From Hyphomicrobiales bacterium (GTDB taxonomy: Bacteria; Pseudomonadota; Alphaproteobacteria; Rhizobiales; Rhizobiaceae), in the NCBI GenBank assembly GCA_030456445.1, contig JAKDNM010000009.1, positions 1 to 55,634 on the forward strand: a stretch of 55,634 nt of DNA, in the 5' to 3' direction. The position numbers and the translations under genes were made by a program. Below, in pieces: positions 25,703 to 35,012 of this stretch. Position 1 is the stretch's first letter, and every line of letters begins with the position of its first letter. The notes beneath the pieces were generated by a model. It was not told where the DNA came from and searched no databases. It saw only the letters and a program-made list of their open reading frames with translations.

Positions 25703-25987
25703 ATGCTCGGGACGGTTCGTCAGCACCATCGGAATCGCGCTCGACCGATCGCGCGGCATACGGTCAAATCCTTGTCGCTCACAATCGAAACAGCGAGAGA
25801 CGGGCCTGAACTCGCGATGACACCAGATCTTCCCGTCAGCGACGATCTTGAAGCCGGCCGCCTGCTGACGCCGTTCGGCTTCGTCAAGATCCAGCTTGCC
25901 GCATGGGTGTATGTCAGCGTCAGGCAACGGGACGATCCAGACGTCACGGCGTCGATTGGCTGCCTTGCGGTAAGGGCGTCGGATTGA
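25703..25987 (+). pseudogene. Possible LysR-type regulator C-terminal remnant
   Basis: The segment PDLPVSDDLEAGRLLTPFGFV resembles the distal effector domain of GcvA-like LysR regulators (normally followed by a wrapped strand and a WL-type end). No DNA-binding domain is found upstream, and the start of the frame (GTVRQHHRNRARP) does not fit the family, so there must be frameshifts or a deletion. An overlapping minus-strand frame (25586-26158) has no family character. Confidence 0.4.
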
Positions 25988-26006
25988 GACAGGAGAGCTG
26001 TCAGTT

Positions 26007-26642
26007 TCATAATCCCACGAAAGGCCCGCCGGCCGCTTCGGCATCCGCAGGGTCATGCGTGACGAGAAGCACAGGAAGTCGCTTCGCTGCCGCCCGGTCG
26101 AACACGAAGCGTCGGAAGTCGCGCCGCAGATCGGAATCGAGCTTGGAGAAGGGCTCATCGAGGAGAAGGGCCCTCGGCGCAGCCAGAAGGGTCCTCATGA
26201 GGGCGACACGGGCACGCTGTCCACCCGAGAGCGTTGCCGGATCGCGGCTCTCGAAGCCAGGAAGGCCAGCCACCGCCAATGCCTCGGCAATCTGTGTTCG
26301 CCGCGCCTCCCGTCCGACCACTGAGCGAGAGAGTCCGAAGGCGAGGTTGGCCCCGACCGACAGATGCGGGAACAGCAGATCGTCCTGGAATAGAATGCCG
26401 ATGCCGCGCCGTTCCGGCGGCAGTCCTGTTATGTCGCGATTGCCGATCAATACCTTTCCCCTCGCCTGGAAGGCCGGATCGAGGTGGCCGCCGATAAATG
26501 AAATCAATGTGGATTTTCCCGAGCCGCTCGGTCCCATGACAGTCGTCACCGTGCCCGGTTCGATCACGAGGTCGAGAGCGGAGATCAAGCCCCTGTCTCC
26601 AATGGAAATCGTTACCGAGCAAACCGCCAGGATGTCGGTCAT
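26007..26642 (-). CDS. ynjD: ABC transporter ATP-binding protein (YnjD-like)
   Basis: 211 residues with Walker A GPSGSGKST, Q-loop ILFQDDLLFPHL, signature LSGGQRARVAL, Walker B ALLLDEPFSKLD and H-loop VTHDPADAEA. It is shorter than most importer ATPases, as YnjD and ThiQ are. The ATG overlaps the permease stop by 4 bp. With the fused permease and binding protein it forms an YnjBCD-type importer; the substrate of this family is not established. Confidence 0.88.
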   Translation of the reverse strand: MTDILAVCSVTISIGDRGLISALDLVIEPGTVTTVMGPSGSGKSTLISFIGGHLDPAFQARGKVLIGNRDITGLPPERRGIGILFQDDLLFPHLSVGANLAFGLSRSVVGREARRTQIAEALAVAGLPGFESRDPATLSGGQRARVALMRTLLAAPRALLLDEPFSKLDSDLRRDFRRFVFDRAAAKRLPVLLVTHDPADAEAAGGPFVGL

Positions 26643-28414
26643 ACGCGCCCCGACAAGGCTCGGCGATCGGAGAACACGATGCGTGGCGTAGCCAAAGCCG
26701 CAACATAGATGACTAACGGGAGAAGGCTCTGCAGCACGGCCAGGACGCCGACCGCCCGTCGGTCTCCGCCGCTCGCCAACGCCACGGCCTCGGTCGTGAG
26801 CGTGGCGACGCGCCCGCCGCCAACGAACAAGGTCGGCACGTACTGTGCGACGCCCACGGCGAAGCCGATGGCTGACGCGACGAGGATCGGCCGAAGAAGG
26901 ATCGGCAGCTTCACCCGGATCAGCGTGCCGGTCGCGGACGAACCAAGAGCGGCTGCCGAGCGCGCGTAGCGCGGATCGAGTGACTTCCAGGGATCGGCCA
27001 GCGCCAGCAGGACATAGGGGAACACGAAGAGAAAGTGAGCCCAGGCGACCGCCTGGAGTGTCCCATCGATGCCAAGCTTTACCGCGAGCACCTGCGCGCC
27101 GAACATGAAGGCAATCTGCGGCAGCAGAAGCGGGACATAGACCGGATGAAACACGCTGGCTGGTCGCTTCGCGCCCACGCGGTCCTCCCCTTCAAGCCAG
27201 GCGATCGCCAGGAGAAGCGCGGCAACAACGGTCAAGGTCGCGAGCGCTAACGTGTTCCCGAGCGGCCAGATCAGCGCATGAGCCTGACGTTGCCAGATTT
27301 CGAAGCTCCAGATCGAAGGCAGGGCGTCGGGAAACCGCCATTGCCAGGCGAACGACCAGACGGCAAGCGCCCCGAGCGCGCCGAAACCGACAACAAGCGC
27401 GACCATGCCGAGCGCCGCCGCAAGCTTCAGGCCCAACTCGCCGGTCAGTCCCCGCCCGCCGCGCATCGTCCACCAGAGACCGACGCGGGCCGCTCCCCGT
27501 TCACCGAGGCGCCACGCGCCGATTGCTCCCGCGACCAGCAGTAATTGCAGCAGCGCCGCCGCGGCGGCCGGCATGTAGCGCGCAATATTGGGCGACATGA
27601 ACCACTGGAACGCCAGGACGGCGAGCGGCGGCGGGTTCGCCGGCGCCAAGACCAAGGCCATGTCGACGACGGATAGCGAGAAGGCCAGGACGACATAGAG
27701 GGGCAATCGGATCTGCCGATAAACCTGTGGCCCGATGATCTTGATCCAGACGATCCCTTGTCCGTAACCCAGGGTGCGACCGGCGCGCATGTGCCGATCG
27801 ACCGGAATCTGGTTCAGGGCCGCCAGGATGACGATCAGCAGGAACGGCAACTCCTTCGCCAACAGGCCCACCACAAGAGCCATACCCCATGGATCCTGGG
27901 TGGTGGCAATGTCGGGCGGCACCGTAAAGCCAGTCAGCCAGGGGCTAATCAGACGCAGGAGCCAGCCGCTCGGAGCGATAAGGAAGGCAATGCCGATCGC
28001 CATCGCGGCATGAGGCGTGGCCAGGAGCGGCGCCAGAAGCGCATCGGCGCCACGTTCCCGCATTCGCCCATGCACGACCGCGCAGAAACAGAAGGCGAGG
28101 ACCAACGCCAGCATGGTCGCGGCAAGGCCGGTCGACAGCGTGAGGCGGATACTGGTTGCAAGGCCCGGCGTCGAGAACAAGTCACGCCACGGCTGCACGG
28201 TGAGCGCATGTCCACCAATCGAGGGCAGGTAACCGAACGCGGGCAGCAGCGTGAAAGTCAGGCCGAAAACGATCGGAGCGCCGAGTATGACCGTGACGGC
28301 GATAATGATTGCATGCCGAGAACCTGGTCTCGGCGGAGAGTGAGCGAAGCCACGTATGCGCCCCCCTATCTGACGTAGCGCTTCTTCCATTCCGCGGTGA
28401 TCCTCATCATCCAT
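26639..28414 (-). CDS. ynjC: ABC transporter permease, fused two-domain (YnjC-like)
   Basis: 591 residues from ATG 28414 (ATG 28390 also possible), with about twelve membrane helices in two halves. Each half carries an EAA-type loop: GRTLGYGQGIVWIKIIGPQ in the first, ARSAAALGSSATGTLIRVKLP in the second. The fused double-permease layout is characteristic of YnjC, ThiP and FbpB. The start overlaps the binding-protein gene by 49 bp, suggesting coupled translation. Inner membrane; forms the channel for the YnjB-bound solute. Confidence 0.88.
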   Translation of the reverse strand: MDDEDHRGMEEALRQIGGRIRGFAHSPPRPGSRHAIIIAVTVILGAPIVFGLTFTLLPAFGYLPSIGGHALTVQPWRDLFSTPGLATSIRLTLSTGLAATMLALVLAFCFCAVVHGRMRERGADALLAPLLATPHAAMAIGIAFLIAPSGWLLRLISPWLTGFTVPPDIATTQDPWGMALVVGLLAKELPFLLIVILAALNQIPVDRHMRAGRTLGYGQGIVWIKIIGPQVYRQIRLPLYVVLAFSLSVVDMALVLAPANPPPLAVLAFQWFMSPNIARYMPAAAAALLQLLLVAGAIGAWRLGERGAARVGLWWTMRGGRGLTGELGLKLAAALGMVALVVGFGALGALAVWSFAWQWRFPDALPSIWSFEIWQRQAHALIWPLGNTLALATLTVVAALLLAIAWLEGEDRVGAKRPASVFHPVYVPLLLPQIAFMFGAQVLAVKLGIDGTLQAVAWAHFLFVFPYVLLALADPWKSLDPRYARSAAALGSSATGTLIRVKLPILLRPILVASAIGFAVGVAQYVPTLFVGGGRVATLTTEAVALASGGDRRAVGVLAVLQSLLPLVIYVAALATPRIVFSDRRALSGRV

Positions 28415-29571
28415 GAGGGGTTCGGCTCGAGAAGAACCGGACCCAATTCCGCGTTGGTCGGCAACGTCGGGCTCTTCGGCAGGTCGGTGAAAAGCTTGCG
28501 CTGCGCCGGCGACAGTTGTTCAAGATCGAGCACGGTGAAGCTGCCAAGCATGCGAATATCCTGTGCATGCGCCTGGGTTGCCGGGTCGAGCAGGAAATCG
28601 GCGACTACCATGGCCGCTTCCTTGTGCGCCGAATTGTAGGGGATGGCGACGAAACTTGTGTTGCCGATCGTGCCGCCGGAAAGCGTGTAGGTGCGGATCG
28701 TGTCGGGGAGAAGGCCCGACGCAGTCGATGCCGCCGCCTCGGCGGGATCGAAGGACATCGAAAGATCGATCTCGCCGTCACCAAGAAGTTGGCGTTCGGC
28801 CGGCCCATTTGCCGGAAACTGTTTGCCATGGCGCCAGAGCAGCGGTCTCAGTTGATCGTACCAGGTCCAAAGCGGCGCTGTTTCCCTCAGGAAGTTCTCA
28901 TCCGTTGCGGGCTGTTGCAGCCGGCCGCGGTCAGGCGCCAGTTCGACAAGCGCCTGTTTGAGGAAGGTGGCTCCCATGAAATCCCTCGGATCGGGATGCG
29001 TGAAGCGACTAGGATGCGCCTTGACCCACGGCAGAAAGTCGGGAATCGTGCGCGGAACATCCGTCACGCGGGCAGAGTCGTAATTGAAGACGAATTGCGC
29101 TAGGCGCCATGGCGATGCCATTCCGTCAACCGGGGTTGTGAAATCCGTGACATTCGACCGCTTGTCCGTCACATCGACATAGCGATAGTTGGGCAGGAGC
29201 TGCGTGAACGGCCCATAGAGAAGCTTTTTCTCCTTCATGGACAGAAAATTCGGGCCGTTGATCCAGATGAGATCGACGGACCCGTTATCGTCGCGGCCGG
29301 CGGTTTTTTCGGCGATGACGCGGGAGACGGCTTCCGCCGTGTCCGCGAGCTTCACGTGCCGGATGGTGATTCCGTAGCGGGCCTGCACTTCCTTTCCGAC
29401 CCAGTCGATGAAGGCGTTCGTTCTGTCGTCGCCACCCCAGGCGTTCCAGTAGACCGTCTGGCCGCGCGCCCTCGAGACGATCTCGTCCCAGCCGCTGGAA
29501 GCGTGGGCGGGCCCGCAAACCAGCGCTAGAGCGGCCATTGCCAAGGCGGCGAACTTCATTTTTGCGGTCAT
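28366..29571 (-). CDS. ynjB: ABC transporter periplasmic solute-binding protein (YnjB-like)
   Basis: 401 residues with a cleavable signal (FAALAMAALALVCGPAHAS) and the YnjB landmarks ARGQTVYWNAWGGDDRTNAFIDW and DLIWINGPNFLSMKEKKLLYGPF. It belongs to the iron/thiamine/polyamine binding-protein superfamily, but the ligand of YnjB is unknown. The start overlaps the phosphatidyltransferase stop. E. coli ynjABCDEF carries the thiosulfate sulfurtransferase YnjE, so a sulfur- or lipid-linked role is possible. Confidence 0.88.
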   Translation of the reverse strand: MTAKMKFAALAMAALALVCGPAHASSGWDEIVSRARGQTVYWNAWGGDDRTNAFIDWVGKEVQARYGITIRHVKLADTAEAVSRVIAEKTAGRDDNGSVDLIWINGPNFLSMKEKKLLYGPFTQLLPNYRYVDVTDKRSNVTDFTTPVDGMASPWRLAQFVFNYDSARVTDVPRTIPDFLPWVKAHPSRFTHPDPRDFMGATFLKQALVELAPDRGRLQQPATDENFLRETAPLWTWYDQLRPLLWRHGKQFPANGPAERQLLGDGEIDLSMSFDPAEAAASTASGLLPDTIRTYTLSGGTIGNTSFVAIPYNSAHKEAAMVVADFLLDPATQAHAQDIRMLGSFTVLDLEQLSPAQRKLFTDLPKSPTLPTNAELGPVLLEPNPSWMMRITAEWKKRYVR

Positions 29572-30257
29572 GATTTCGGGGTGCCTTCCTTCTCAAGTTT
29601 CCTGATCTTGATTGCCGTGTTGGCCCGGGCTGGCGAGCTACGGTATGTGGGAGCCGCAAAGGCCCGCCACCCCCACCACCAGCGGGTGACGGTGGTAACG
29701 CCGCACAGCGCTGCGAAACCGAGCGCCAGCACAGGGAAAAGGGCCGGCCAAAGACACATCGCCACGAACACGGCAATGGTTTCCGTCCCTTCCGTAAGCC
29801 CACCGAGATAGTAGATGCCCTTCGTGGGGTAGTTCACGGACGACAGGCCGCGACGGACTGCAATGGCGGCGAAGGCGAGGAAGCTGCTACCGGTCCCGAC
29901 GAAGGCCAACAGCAGCGTGGCGGCGGCGAGCGCATTCGCGGCCGGATCGGCAAGCGCAAAGCCGAAGGGCACAAGCGCGTAGAAGACAAAATCGAGGGAA
30001 ATATCAAGGAAGGCACCGCGATCGGTCGGCCCCTTGATACGGGCCAGCGCGCCGTCAAGCCCATCGAGGATGCGGTTCGCCAGAATGACGATGAGCGCCG
30101 GGATATGGTGTCCGCCCGCCAGAAGAGGCACGACGGCAAGCCCGATCGCAAAGCCGAGCAGCGACACCGCATCAGCCGGCACGTCCTTTGCGGCCAGCCA
30201 TGACGCCGGCGGGGCCAGCAGGCGTTTCTGGACGGGCAGCAGGCGCCGATCGAACAT
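29568..30257 (-). CDS. ynjF: CDP-alcohol phosphatidyltransferase (YnjF-like)
   Basis: 229 residues, about six membrane helices. The catalytic motif of the family, DG-x2-AR-x8-G-x3-D-x3-D, is present as DGLDGALARIKGPTDRGAFLDISLD with all aspartates. These enzymes transfer a phosphatidyl group from a CDP-lipid to an alcohol. The acceptor is unknown for YnjF. It sits 5 bp after the TVP38-flavoprotein gene and overlaps ynjB, so lipid chemistry and transport are in one transcript. Confidence 0.87.
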   Translation of the reverse strand: MFDRRLLPVQKRLLAPPASWLAAKDVPADAVSLLGFAIGLAVVPLLAGGHHIPALIVILANRILDGLDGALARIKGPTDRGAFLDISLDFVFYALVPFGFALADPAANALAAATLLLAFVGTGSSFLAFAAIAVRRGLSSVNYPTKGIYYLGGLTEGTETIAVFVAMCLWPALFPVLALGFAALCGVTTVTRWWWGWRAFAAPTYRSSPARANTAIKIRKLEKEGTPKS

Positions 30258-30261
30258 CGTC

Positions 30262-32400
30262 TCACCCCCCCCTCAACCATCGTAGGATGCGCGCCGACAG
30301 GGCCAGCGCCCAGGCCGGCGCATGAGCGCGGCGCCATTCGCCGGCCGCGGCTCTCGCTGCTTCGGTCCATCCCGGATAGGGATGGACCGTTCGCAAAATG
30401 GCGTTAAGACCGAGGCCGTGCCGCATGGCGAGCGTGAATTCGCCCAGCATGTCGCCGGCGCGGGCGCCGGCAATCGTGACGCCAAGGATTCGATCCTTGC
30501 CTGGAACTGTCAGGACCTTGACAAATCCATGGTTGGCGTCGTCGGCGATGGCACGGTCGAGTTCGGCGAGGTCGTATCGCGTGATCTCGTATGCGATGCC
30601 CCGTTCGCGCGCCTCGATCTCGTTCAGGCCGACCCGGGCGATCTCAGGATCGGTGTAGATGACCGCGGGGAATGCCTTCGTGTCCGCCTTCCAGGTCTTG
30701 AAGTCGCCGAACAGCGCGTTCATCGCCGCAAACCAGGCGTATTGGCCGGCGGCATGCGTGAACTGCAAGCGCCCGATGACGTCGCCAGCGGCATAAATGG
30801 TTGGCACCCGCGTCCTCAGCCGGTCGTCCACGACGAGCCTGTGGTCTTCGAGAAGTCCCAGCTCTTCCAGACCGAAGCCGCGGGTACGCGCTCGCCGCCC
30901 GACCGCGACGAGGACGCGGTCGAAGGCGAGCGCCGTACCGTCCGCGAGGTGCGCCAGGCGCGTTTTTCCATCGTTGGCAAATGACCGGATGGCGACGCCG
31001 GTGATGACCGTCACGCCATCGCGAGCGAGCGCGGCGAGCATCATCTCGCCGGCATCCTCGTCCTCGCGGGCGATGAGGCGTGGAAGAGCCTCGACGACTG
31101 TCGTCTCACTGCCGAGCCGGGCGAAGCTCTGGGCCAGCTCGCAGCCGATGGCGCCACCGCCGAGGACAAGCAGACGCCCCGGCCGCTCTTTCAGGCTCCA
31201 CAGCGTTTCGGAAGTCAGCGGCTCCACATCGGCCAGACCGGGTATCGGCGGCATGGACGGTTCGGCGCCGGTCGCAAGCACGATACGACGCCCGGTCAGG
31301 CGTCGTCCCTCGACCTCGACCGTCCAGGGGTCGGCAAGCCTCGCGCGGCCCTTGACGACATCGACGCCGAGTGCGCGATAGCGCTCCGCCGAATCATGTG
31401 GCGCAACGCGCGCGATCACCTTTTGGACGCGGCGCATGATTGCTGCGAAATCAGGCTCCAGCCGGCCGTGGAGGCCGAGCCGTTCCGGTTGCATCGTCTC
31501 GTGCGCGAGCTTTGCCGAGCGGATCAACGCCTTGGACGGGACGCAGCCGGTGTTCAGGCAGTCGCCTCCCATCTTGCCTTCCTCGATGAGGACGACGCGG
31601 GCGCCCGCCGCCGCAGCGATGTAGGCGGTCACGAGACCGGCGGAGCCGGCTCCGATCACGATTAGGTTATAGTCGAACCGTTGCGGCCGCCGCCATGCCC
31701 GCAGCGCGGTGCGCCCGCTCCACCACGCGTTTGTCGCCTTGGCCACGAAGGGCAGCACCGCCAGGGCGGCGAACGCGAGCAGGATGCGCGGACTCAAGAC
31801 GTCGCCGGTGCTTTCGATGGAGGCAAGTTGCCGGCCGGCATTAACGTAGGCAACGGTCCCCGGAAGCATTCCGACAAGGCTCACCCAAGCGAAGGTGCGC
31901 ACCGGCATGCGTGTCAGGCCCATCGTCAGATTGACGAGGAAGAACGGGATCACCGGTATGAGCCGCAATGCAAACAGATAGCGGGCGCCGTCCGCCACAA
32001 TGCCTCGATCGACCCTGGCGACAGCGTCGGGAACGCGGCGTTTGATGGCGTCGCGCAAGAAATATCGGGCGACGATCATCCCCATCGTCGCACCGGTGAC
32101 GCTGGCGAAGGAAACAAGCAACGTCCCCGCCCATAGCCCGAACAGGCTGCCGCCGACAAGGGTCAGCGCCGTGGCCCCGGGCAGCGACAGACCCGTTACG
32201 GCAATGTAAACCGTGGCGAAGGTCAACGCCGCAAGGCCGGGATGCAGGCTTATCCAATCTCTTGAAGCTGCAAGCCTGCGCATGATTTCGGCGATGTTGA
32301 CGTGGCTGCCGATGAGCACCGCCAGAACCGCTACCACAGCGACGAAGAGAACCGCACCAATCATCCTGGTTGTGCGGCGCAACGTTCCGGCATGATCCAT
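30262..32400 (-). CDS. TVP38/TMEM64 membrane domain fused to a flavin disulfide reductase
   Basis: 712 residues. Residues about 15-225 are a TVP38/TMEM64 (DedA-like) membrane domain with GLSLPGATALTLVGGSLFG and LRLIPVIPFFLVNLTMG. From 243 (FDYNLIVIGAGSAGLV) it is a mercuric-reductase-like FAD/NAD(P) oxidoreductase with the redox pair C281/C286 in GGDCLNTGCVPSKALIR, an NAD motif (GGGAIGCELAQSF), and the dimerisation domain to HPYPGWTEAAR. It lacks the C-terminal Cys pair of MerA, so mercury reduction is not implied. The natural electron acceptor is unknown. Such fusions are seen beside ynj-type transporters. It is the first gene of the ynj operon. Confidence 0.88.
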   Translation of the reverse strand: MDHAGTLRRTTRMIGAVLFVAVVAVLAVLIGSHVNIAEIMRRLAASRDWISLHPGLAALTFATVYIAVTGLSLPGATALTLVGGSLFGLWAGTLLVSFASVTGATMGMIVARYFLRDAIKRRVPDAVARVDRGIVADGARYLFALRLIPVIPFFLVNLTMGLTRMPVRTFAWVSLVGMLPGTVAYVNAGRQLASIESTGDVLSPRILLAFAALAVLPFVAKATNAWWSGRTALRAWRRPQRFDYNLIVIGAGSAGLVTAYIAAAAGARVVLIEEGKMGGDCLNTGCVPSKALIRSAKLAHETMQPERLGLHGRLEPDFAAIMRRVQKVIARVAPHDSAERYRALGVDVVKGRARLADPWTVEVEGRRLTGRRIVLATGAEPSMPPIPGLADVEPLTSETLWSLKERPGRLLVLGGGAIGCELAQSFARLGSETTVVEALPRLIAREDEDAGEMMLAALARDGVTVITGVAIRSFANDGKTRLAHLADGTALAFDRVLVAVGRRARTRGFGLEELGLLEDHRLVVDDRLRTRVPTIYAAGDVIGRLQFTHAAGQYAWFAAMNALFGDFKTWKADTKAFPAVIYTDPEIARVGLNEIEARERGIAYEITRYDLAELDRAIADDANHGFVKVLTVPGKDRILGVTIAGARAGDMLGEFTLAMRHGLGLNAILRTVHPYPGWTEAARAAAGEWRRAHAPAWALALSARILRWLRGG

Positions 32401-32465
32401 GCGTGAGCGGCCTCCTTGGAAAAATCGGCGGCCACGCTCGGCGCCGAAACGATAGGATCTAGCCG

Positions 32466-33044
32466 TTAATTCGTGTTGACACGTTCAAAGGTTACGTCGG
32501 CCTCGCCGCGCGCCGGGTAGTCGTTCTTCACGACGTAATCGATCGCCCCCAGAATGTCGGCGAAATGGGGCCGCGCGAACGGCATGGTCTGGACGCTGCC
32601 GAAATAGAGCGTGCCGTCCGGCCGCACGAGATAGATCGCCGGCTCCGAGAAAAGATCGGGCTCATATACCCCGGTGGAGGTCTTTCCACGGCTGCGGGAA
32701 ATAAAGAGGCTCCATTCACGGGCGACCGGCAGGGACAAGCCGTAACCGATGCGCAGATGCGGCAATTGCCAGTCGAGACTTGTCTGAAGGGCGCGCTCCT
32801 CATTGTCCATCGAGATGGCGACAACCGAGACGCCCCGGCGTTCGAACTCGCCAAGGCGGGTTTCGATATCCTTGAGTTGCGTCTTGCAGATCGGGCAATG
32901 CAGCCCGCGATAGAAAACGATCAGCGAGAATGTCGCCGGCGTCTCCATGCGGATATCGTAGGAGCGTCCCCCAACGACCGGTACACGCAGCTCGGGGACG
33001 GTCTGACGTGGAAGAAGGCGAGGAAAAGAGGTAGCCATGGGCAT
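32466..33044 (-). CDS. AhpC/TSA-type peroxiredoxin-like protein
   Basis: 192 residues; ATG 33044 or 33038. The thioredoxin-fold core has YRGLHCPICKTQLKDIE, a CxxC at the place of the peroxidatic cysteine, as in the peroxiredoxin-like 'redoxin' group, and VRPDGTLYFGSVQTMPFARPHF near the C-terminus. It probably acts as a cytoplasmic thiol peroxidase or reductase. It is divergent from the TetR gene, with a candidate operator between. Confidence 0.85.
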   Translation of the reverse strand: MPMATSFPRLLPRQTVPELRVPVVGGRSYDIRMETPATFSLIVFYRGLHCPICKTQLKDIETRLGEFERRGVSVVAISMDNEERALQTSLDWQLPHLRIGYGLSLPVAREWSLFISRSRGKTSTGVYEPDLFSEPAIYLVRPDGTLYFGSVQTMPFARPHFADILGAIDYVVKNDYPARGEADVTFERVNTN

Positions 33045-33078
33045 GTCTTTCGAGGTGCCTGTCGAGCAGGATGTTTCA

Positions 33079-33100
33079 TTTTAGAGCGATTGGTATAAAA
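33079..33100. promoter_or_regulatory. Imperfect palindrome, candidate TetR operator
   Basis: Arms TTTTAGAGC (33079-33087) and GGTATAAAA (33092-33100) match in 7 of 9 positions around a 4-bp centre. It lies between the divergent redoxin and TetR genes. The pattern resembles the TAGACC-N4-GGTCTA class bound by NemR-like TetR proteins. Confidence 0.5.
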
Positions 33101-33164
33101 CATGCACGGCCTGATGGGCTTTGCAAGGGAACCAGGGCACGAAACGGTCGTTGGAGGGTGATGA

Positions 33165-33746
33165 ATGGCGCGGCCACGAAGTTTTGATCCGCCCTCGGCG
33201 CTGGCCGCCGCGATGGATCAGTTCTGGCGCCGCGGCTACGAGGCAACGTCCGTAAGGGATCTGGCGAGTGCGATGGCGATCACGGGCGCCAGCCTCTACA
33301 ACGCCTTTGGCGACAAACGTTCCCTGTTTCGCCATTGTCTGGACGCGTACCTGGACGCCTACCCGAGGCGGCGCATCGCCGAGCTCGACGCCAGCGACGA
33401 TCCGATCCGTGGAATCAGCGCCTTTTTTGACGATCTGATCGAGGCTTCGCTCAAGGATCGCCGGGGCTGCCTCCTCGTCAATTCCGCGATGGAAGTAGCG
33501 CCCTGGGATACCGAGCTCGCCGGGTTGGTGCAGAAAAGCCTGCGCGAGATCGAGGATGGATTCCGCCGTGCACTCGAACGGCAATCCGCCGGCGTCCACC
33601 GATCGCGCGATGCGCGTGCGGCGGCGCGGCAGATGCTGTCGGCGGTGATCGCCATGCGGGTGCTGGCGCGGGCGGGCGAGGATGCCGGGCGACTGCGCAG
33701 TATCGCCAAATCGGCGGTCGCCCTGGCCGAGGCCTGGCAGGAATGA
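33165..33746 (+). CDS. TetR family transcriptional regulator
   Basis: 193 residues. The N-terminal helix-turn-helix is FWRRGYEATSVRDLASAMAITGASLYNAFGDKRSLF; the C-terminal ligand domain includes KDRRGCLLVNSAMEVAP, with the cysteine (GC motif) found in redox- or electrophile-sensing relatives such as NemR. It probably represses itself and the divergent redoxin. The next gene overlaps its stop, so the FAD oxidoreductase is in its operon. Confidence 0.9.
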   Translation: MARPRSFDPPSALAAAMDQFWRRGYEATSVRDLASAMAITGASLYNAFGDKRSLFRHCLDAYLDAYPRRRIAELDASDDPIRGISAFFDDLIEASLKDRRGCLLVNSAMEVAPWDTELAGLVQKSLREIEDGFRRALERQSAGVHRSRDARAAARQMLSAVIAMRVLARAGEDAGRLRSIAKSAVALAEAWQE

Positions 33747-34876
33747 CCACCAGACGCGTCGTGCTCGTCGGAGCGGGCCATGCCCATCTCCACATCCTCA
33801 AGAACGCCGCCACGTTCCGAAGTCTGGGCGCGGAAGTGGCGGTCGTCGCGCCTGACGACTTCTGGTATTCGGGGATGGCTACCGGCATGCTCGGCGGGCT
33901 TTTCCCTCCGCAGGCGGATTGCGTCGACATCGGCAAGTTGGCGAAGGAAGCAGGCATTACGCTCTATCGCGCCACCATGACCGGGCTCGACCGCGCGGCG
34001 CGGGACGTGCTGCTGGACGACGGTCGGCGGGTGGGCTTCGACCTGCTTTCGCTCAATCTCGGCAGCGAGCCGCCTCCATTGCCCCGCGGGGGAAAGCAGA
34101 TCTATTCCGTCAAGCCGGTTCGCTCGCTGGTCATGCTTCGGCAACGGATCGAGGAAGTGTGGCAAGGCGGCAACCCTACCGCTCTCCAGGTCGCGGTGGT
34201 CGGCGCCGGCGTAACCGGGGTCGAGATCGCGGCCAATCTTCGCGCCCTCTCCGATCTGCATGGGCGCGCCATGGCAATCACGCTCTATGGCCGATCCAGG
34301 CCGCTGAAGCAGCTTCCCCGCGGCGCCGCGACCGCGCTGATGGGGCATCTCGCGGACATCGACGTTGACGTCCGGTGGCCCGTCGCTGTCGTTTCGGCCG
34401 ACGAGCACGGCCTTGTCCTCGGCGACGGCACACGCGCATCGTGCGATATGGTTGTCAATGCAACGGGTCTTCTCCCATCTGGCCTCACCTCCAGATTGGG
34501 CCTTCCGACAGACATGAACGGACGGCTGATGGTGAACACGTTCTTGAAATCGGTGGGCGATAGCTTGATCTTTTCGGCCGGCGATTGCATCGCTTTTGAC
34601 GGGGCTGCCCTGCCGCAAGTCGGGGTCTATGCCGTCAGACAGGCGCCGGTCCTGCTCGCCAACCTTTGCGGAACTCTATCAGGTAAGCCGCTCACTCCCT
34701 TCGTGCCCCAAAGACGCTATCTCGCCATTATCGGGCTCGGAGCAGGCTCCGCACTGATGCTGCGTGGTTCCCTATGGTTCAAGGGACCGCCCGCCTTGTG
34801 GCTGAAGCGCTGGATCGATCGACGGTTCGTCAACAGTTACCGTAACCTTTCGTCGAGACGAATCAAACTGTGGTGA
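33743..34876 (+). CDS. FAD-dependent pyridine nucleotide-disulfide oxidoreductase-like protein
   Basis: 377 residues. FAD site at the N-terminus (VVLVGAGHAHLHIL), NAD(P) site in the middle (VAVVGAGVTGVEIAANLRAL) and the second FAD motif IFSAGDCIAF. The GxGHAHxH start and lack of a CxxC resemble NDH-2-like enzymes and the FAD domain of SelD fusions. It has a C-terminal hydrophobic patch (about 325-345) that may bind membrane. Likely an NAD(P)H or quinone oxidoreductase; substrate unknown. ATGA overlap with the TetR gene. Confidence 0.83.
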   Translation: MTTRRVVLVGAGHAHLHILKNAATFRSLGAEVAVVAPDDFWYSGMATGMLGGLFPPQADCVDIGKLAKEAGITLYRATMTGLDRAARDVLLDDGRRVGFDLLSLNLGSEPPPLPRGGKQIYSVKPVRSLVMLRQRIEEVWQGGNPTALQVAVVGAGVTGVEIAANLRALSDLHGRAMAITLYGRSRPLKQLPRGAATALMGHLADIDVDVRWPVAVVSADEHGLVLGDGTRASCDMVVNATGLLPSGLTSRLGLPTDMNGRLMVNTFLKSVGDSLIFSAGDCIAFDGAALPQVGVYAVRQAPVLLANLCGTLSGKPLTPFVPQRRYLAIIGLGAGSALMLRGSLWFKGPPALWLKRWIDRRFVNSYRNLSSRRIKLW

Positions 34877-35012
34877 TGGCGGAAAGACCCCGTAACACCG
34901 ATATGATACGTGGGGGAGCACGATCCTGAAGGAAGCGATAGACGGTGACGCGGGTCGCAATCCTCGCCGCATATGATTCGCGAGACCGTACGGCAGAGCA
35001 TCTGAAGGCAAC

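Noticed and set aside
25586..26158. Minus-strand open frame of 190 codons next to ynjD
   Set aside because: Overlaps the end of ynjD in another frame and has no recognisable domain; the opposite strand shows a weak LysR similarity that explains the region better.
30262..31690. Mercuric reductase
   Set aside because: The CxxxxC flavin pair is there, but the C-terminal cysteine pair and the N-terminal metal-binding domain of MerA are absent, and no merT/merP or merR genes are seen nearby.
34838..34860. GTAACC near 34838 as a second SigF promoter
   Set aside because: CGAA follows after 11 bp instead of 16, and it lies inside the end of the FAD oxidoreductase gene.
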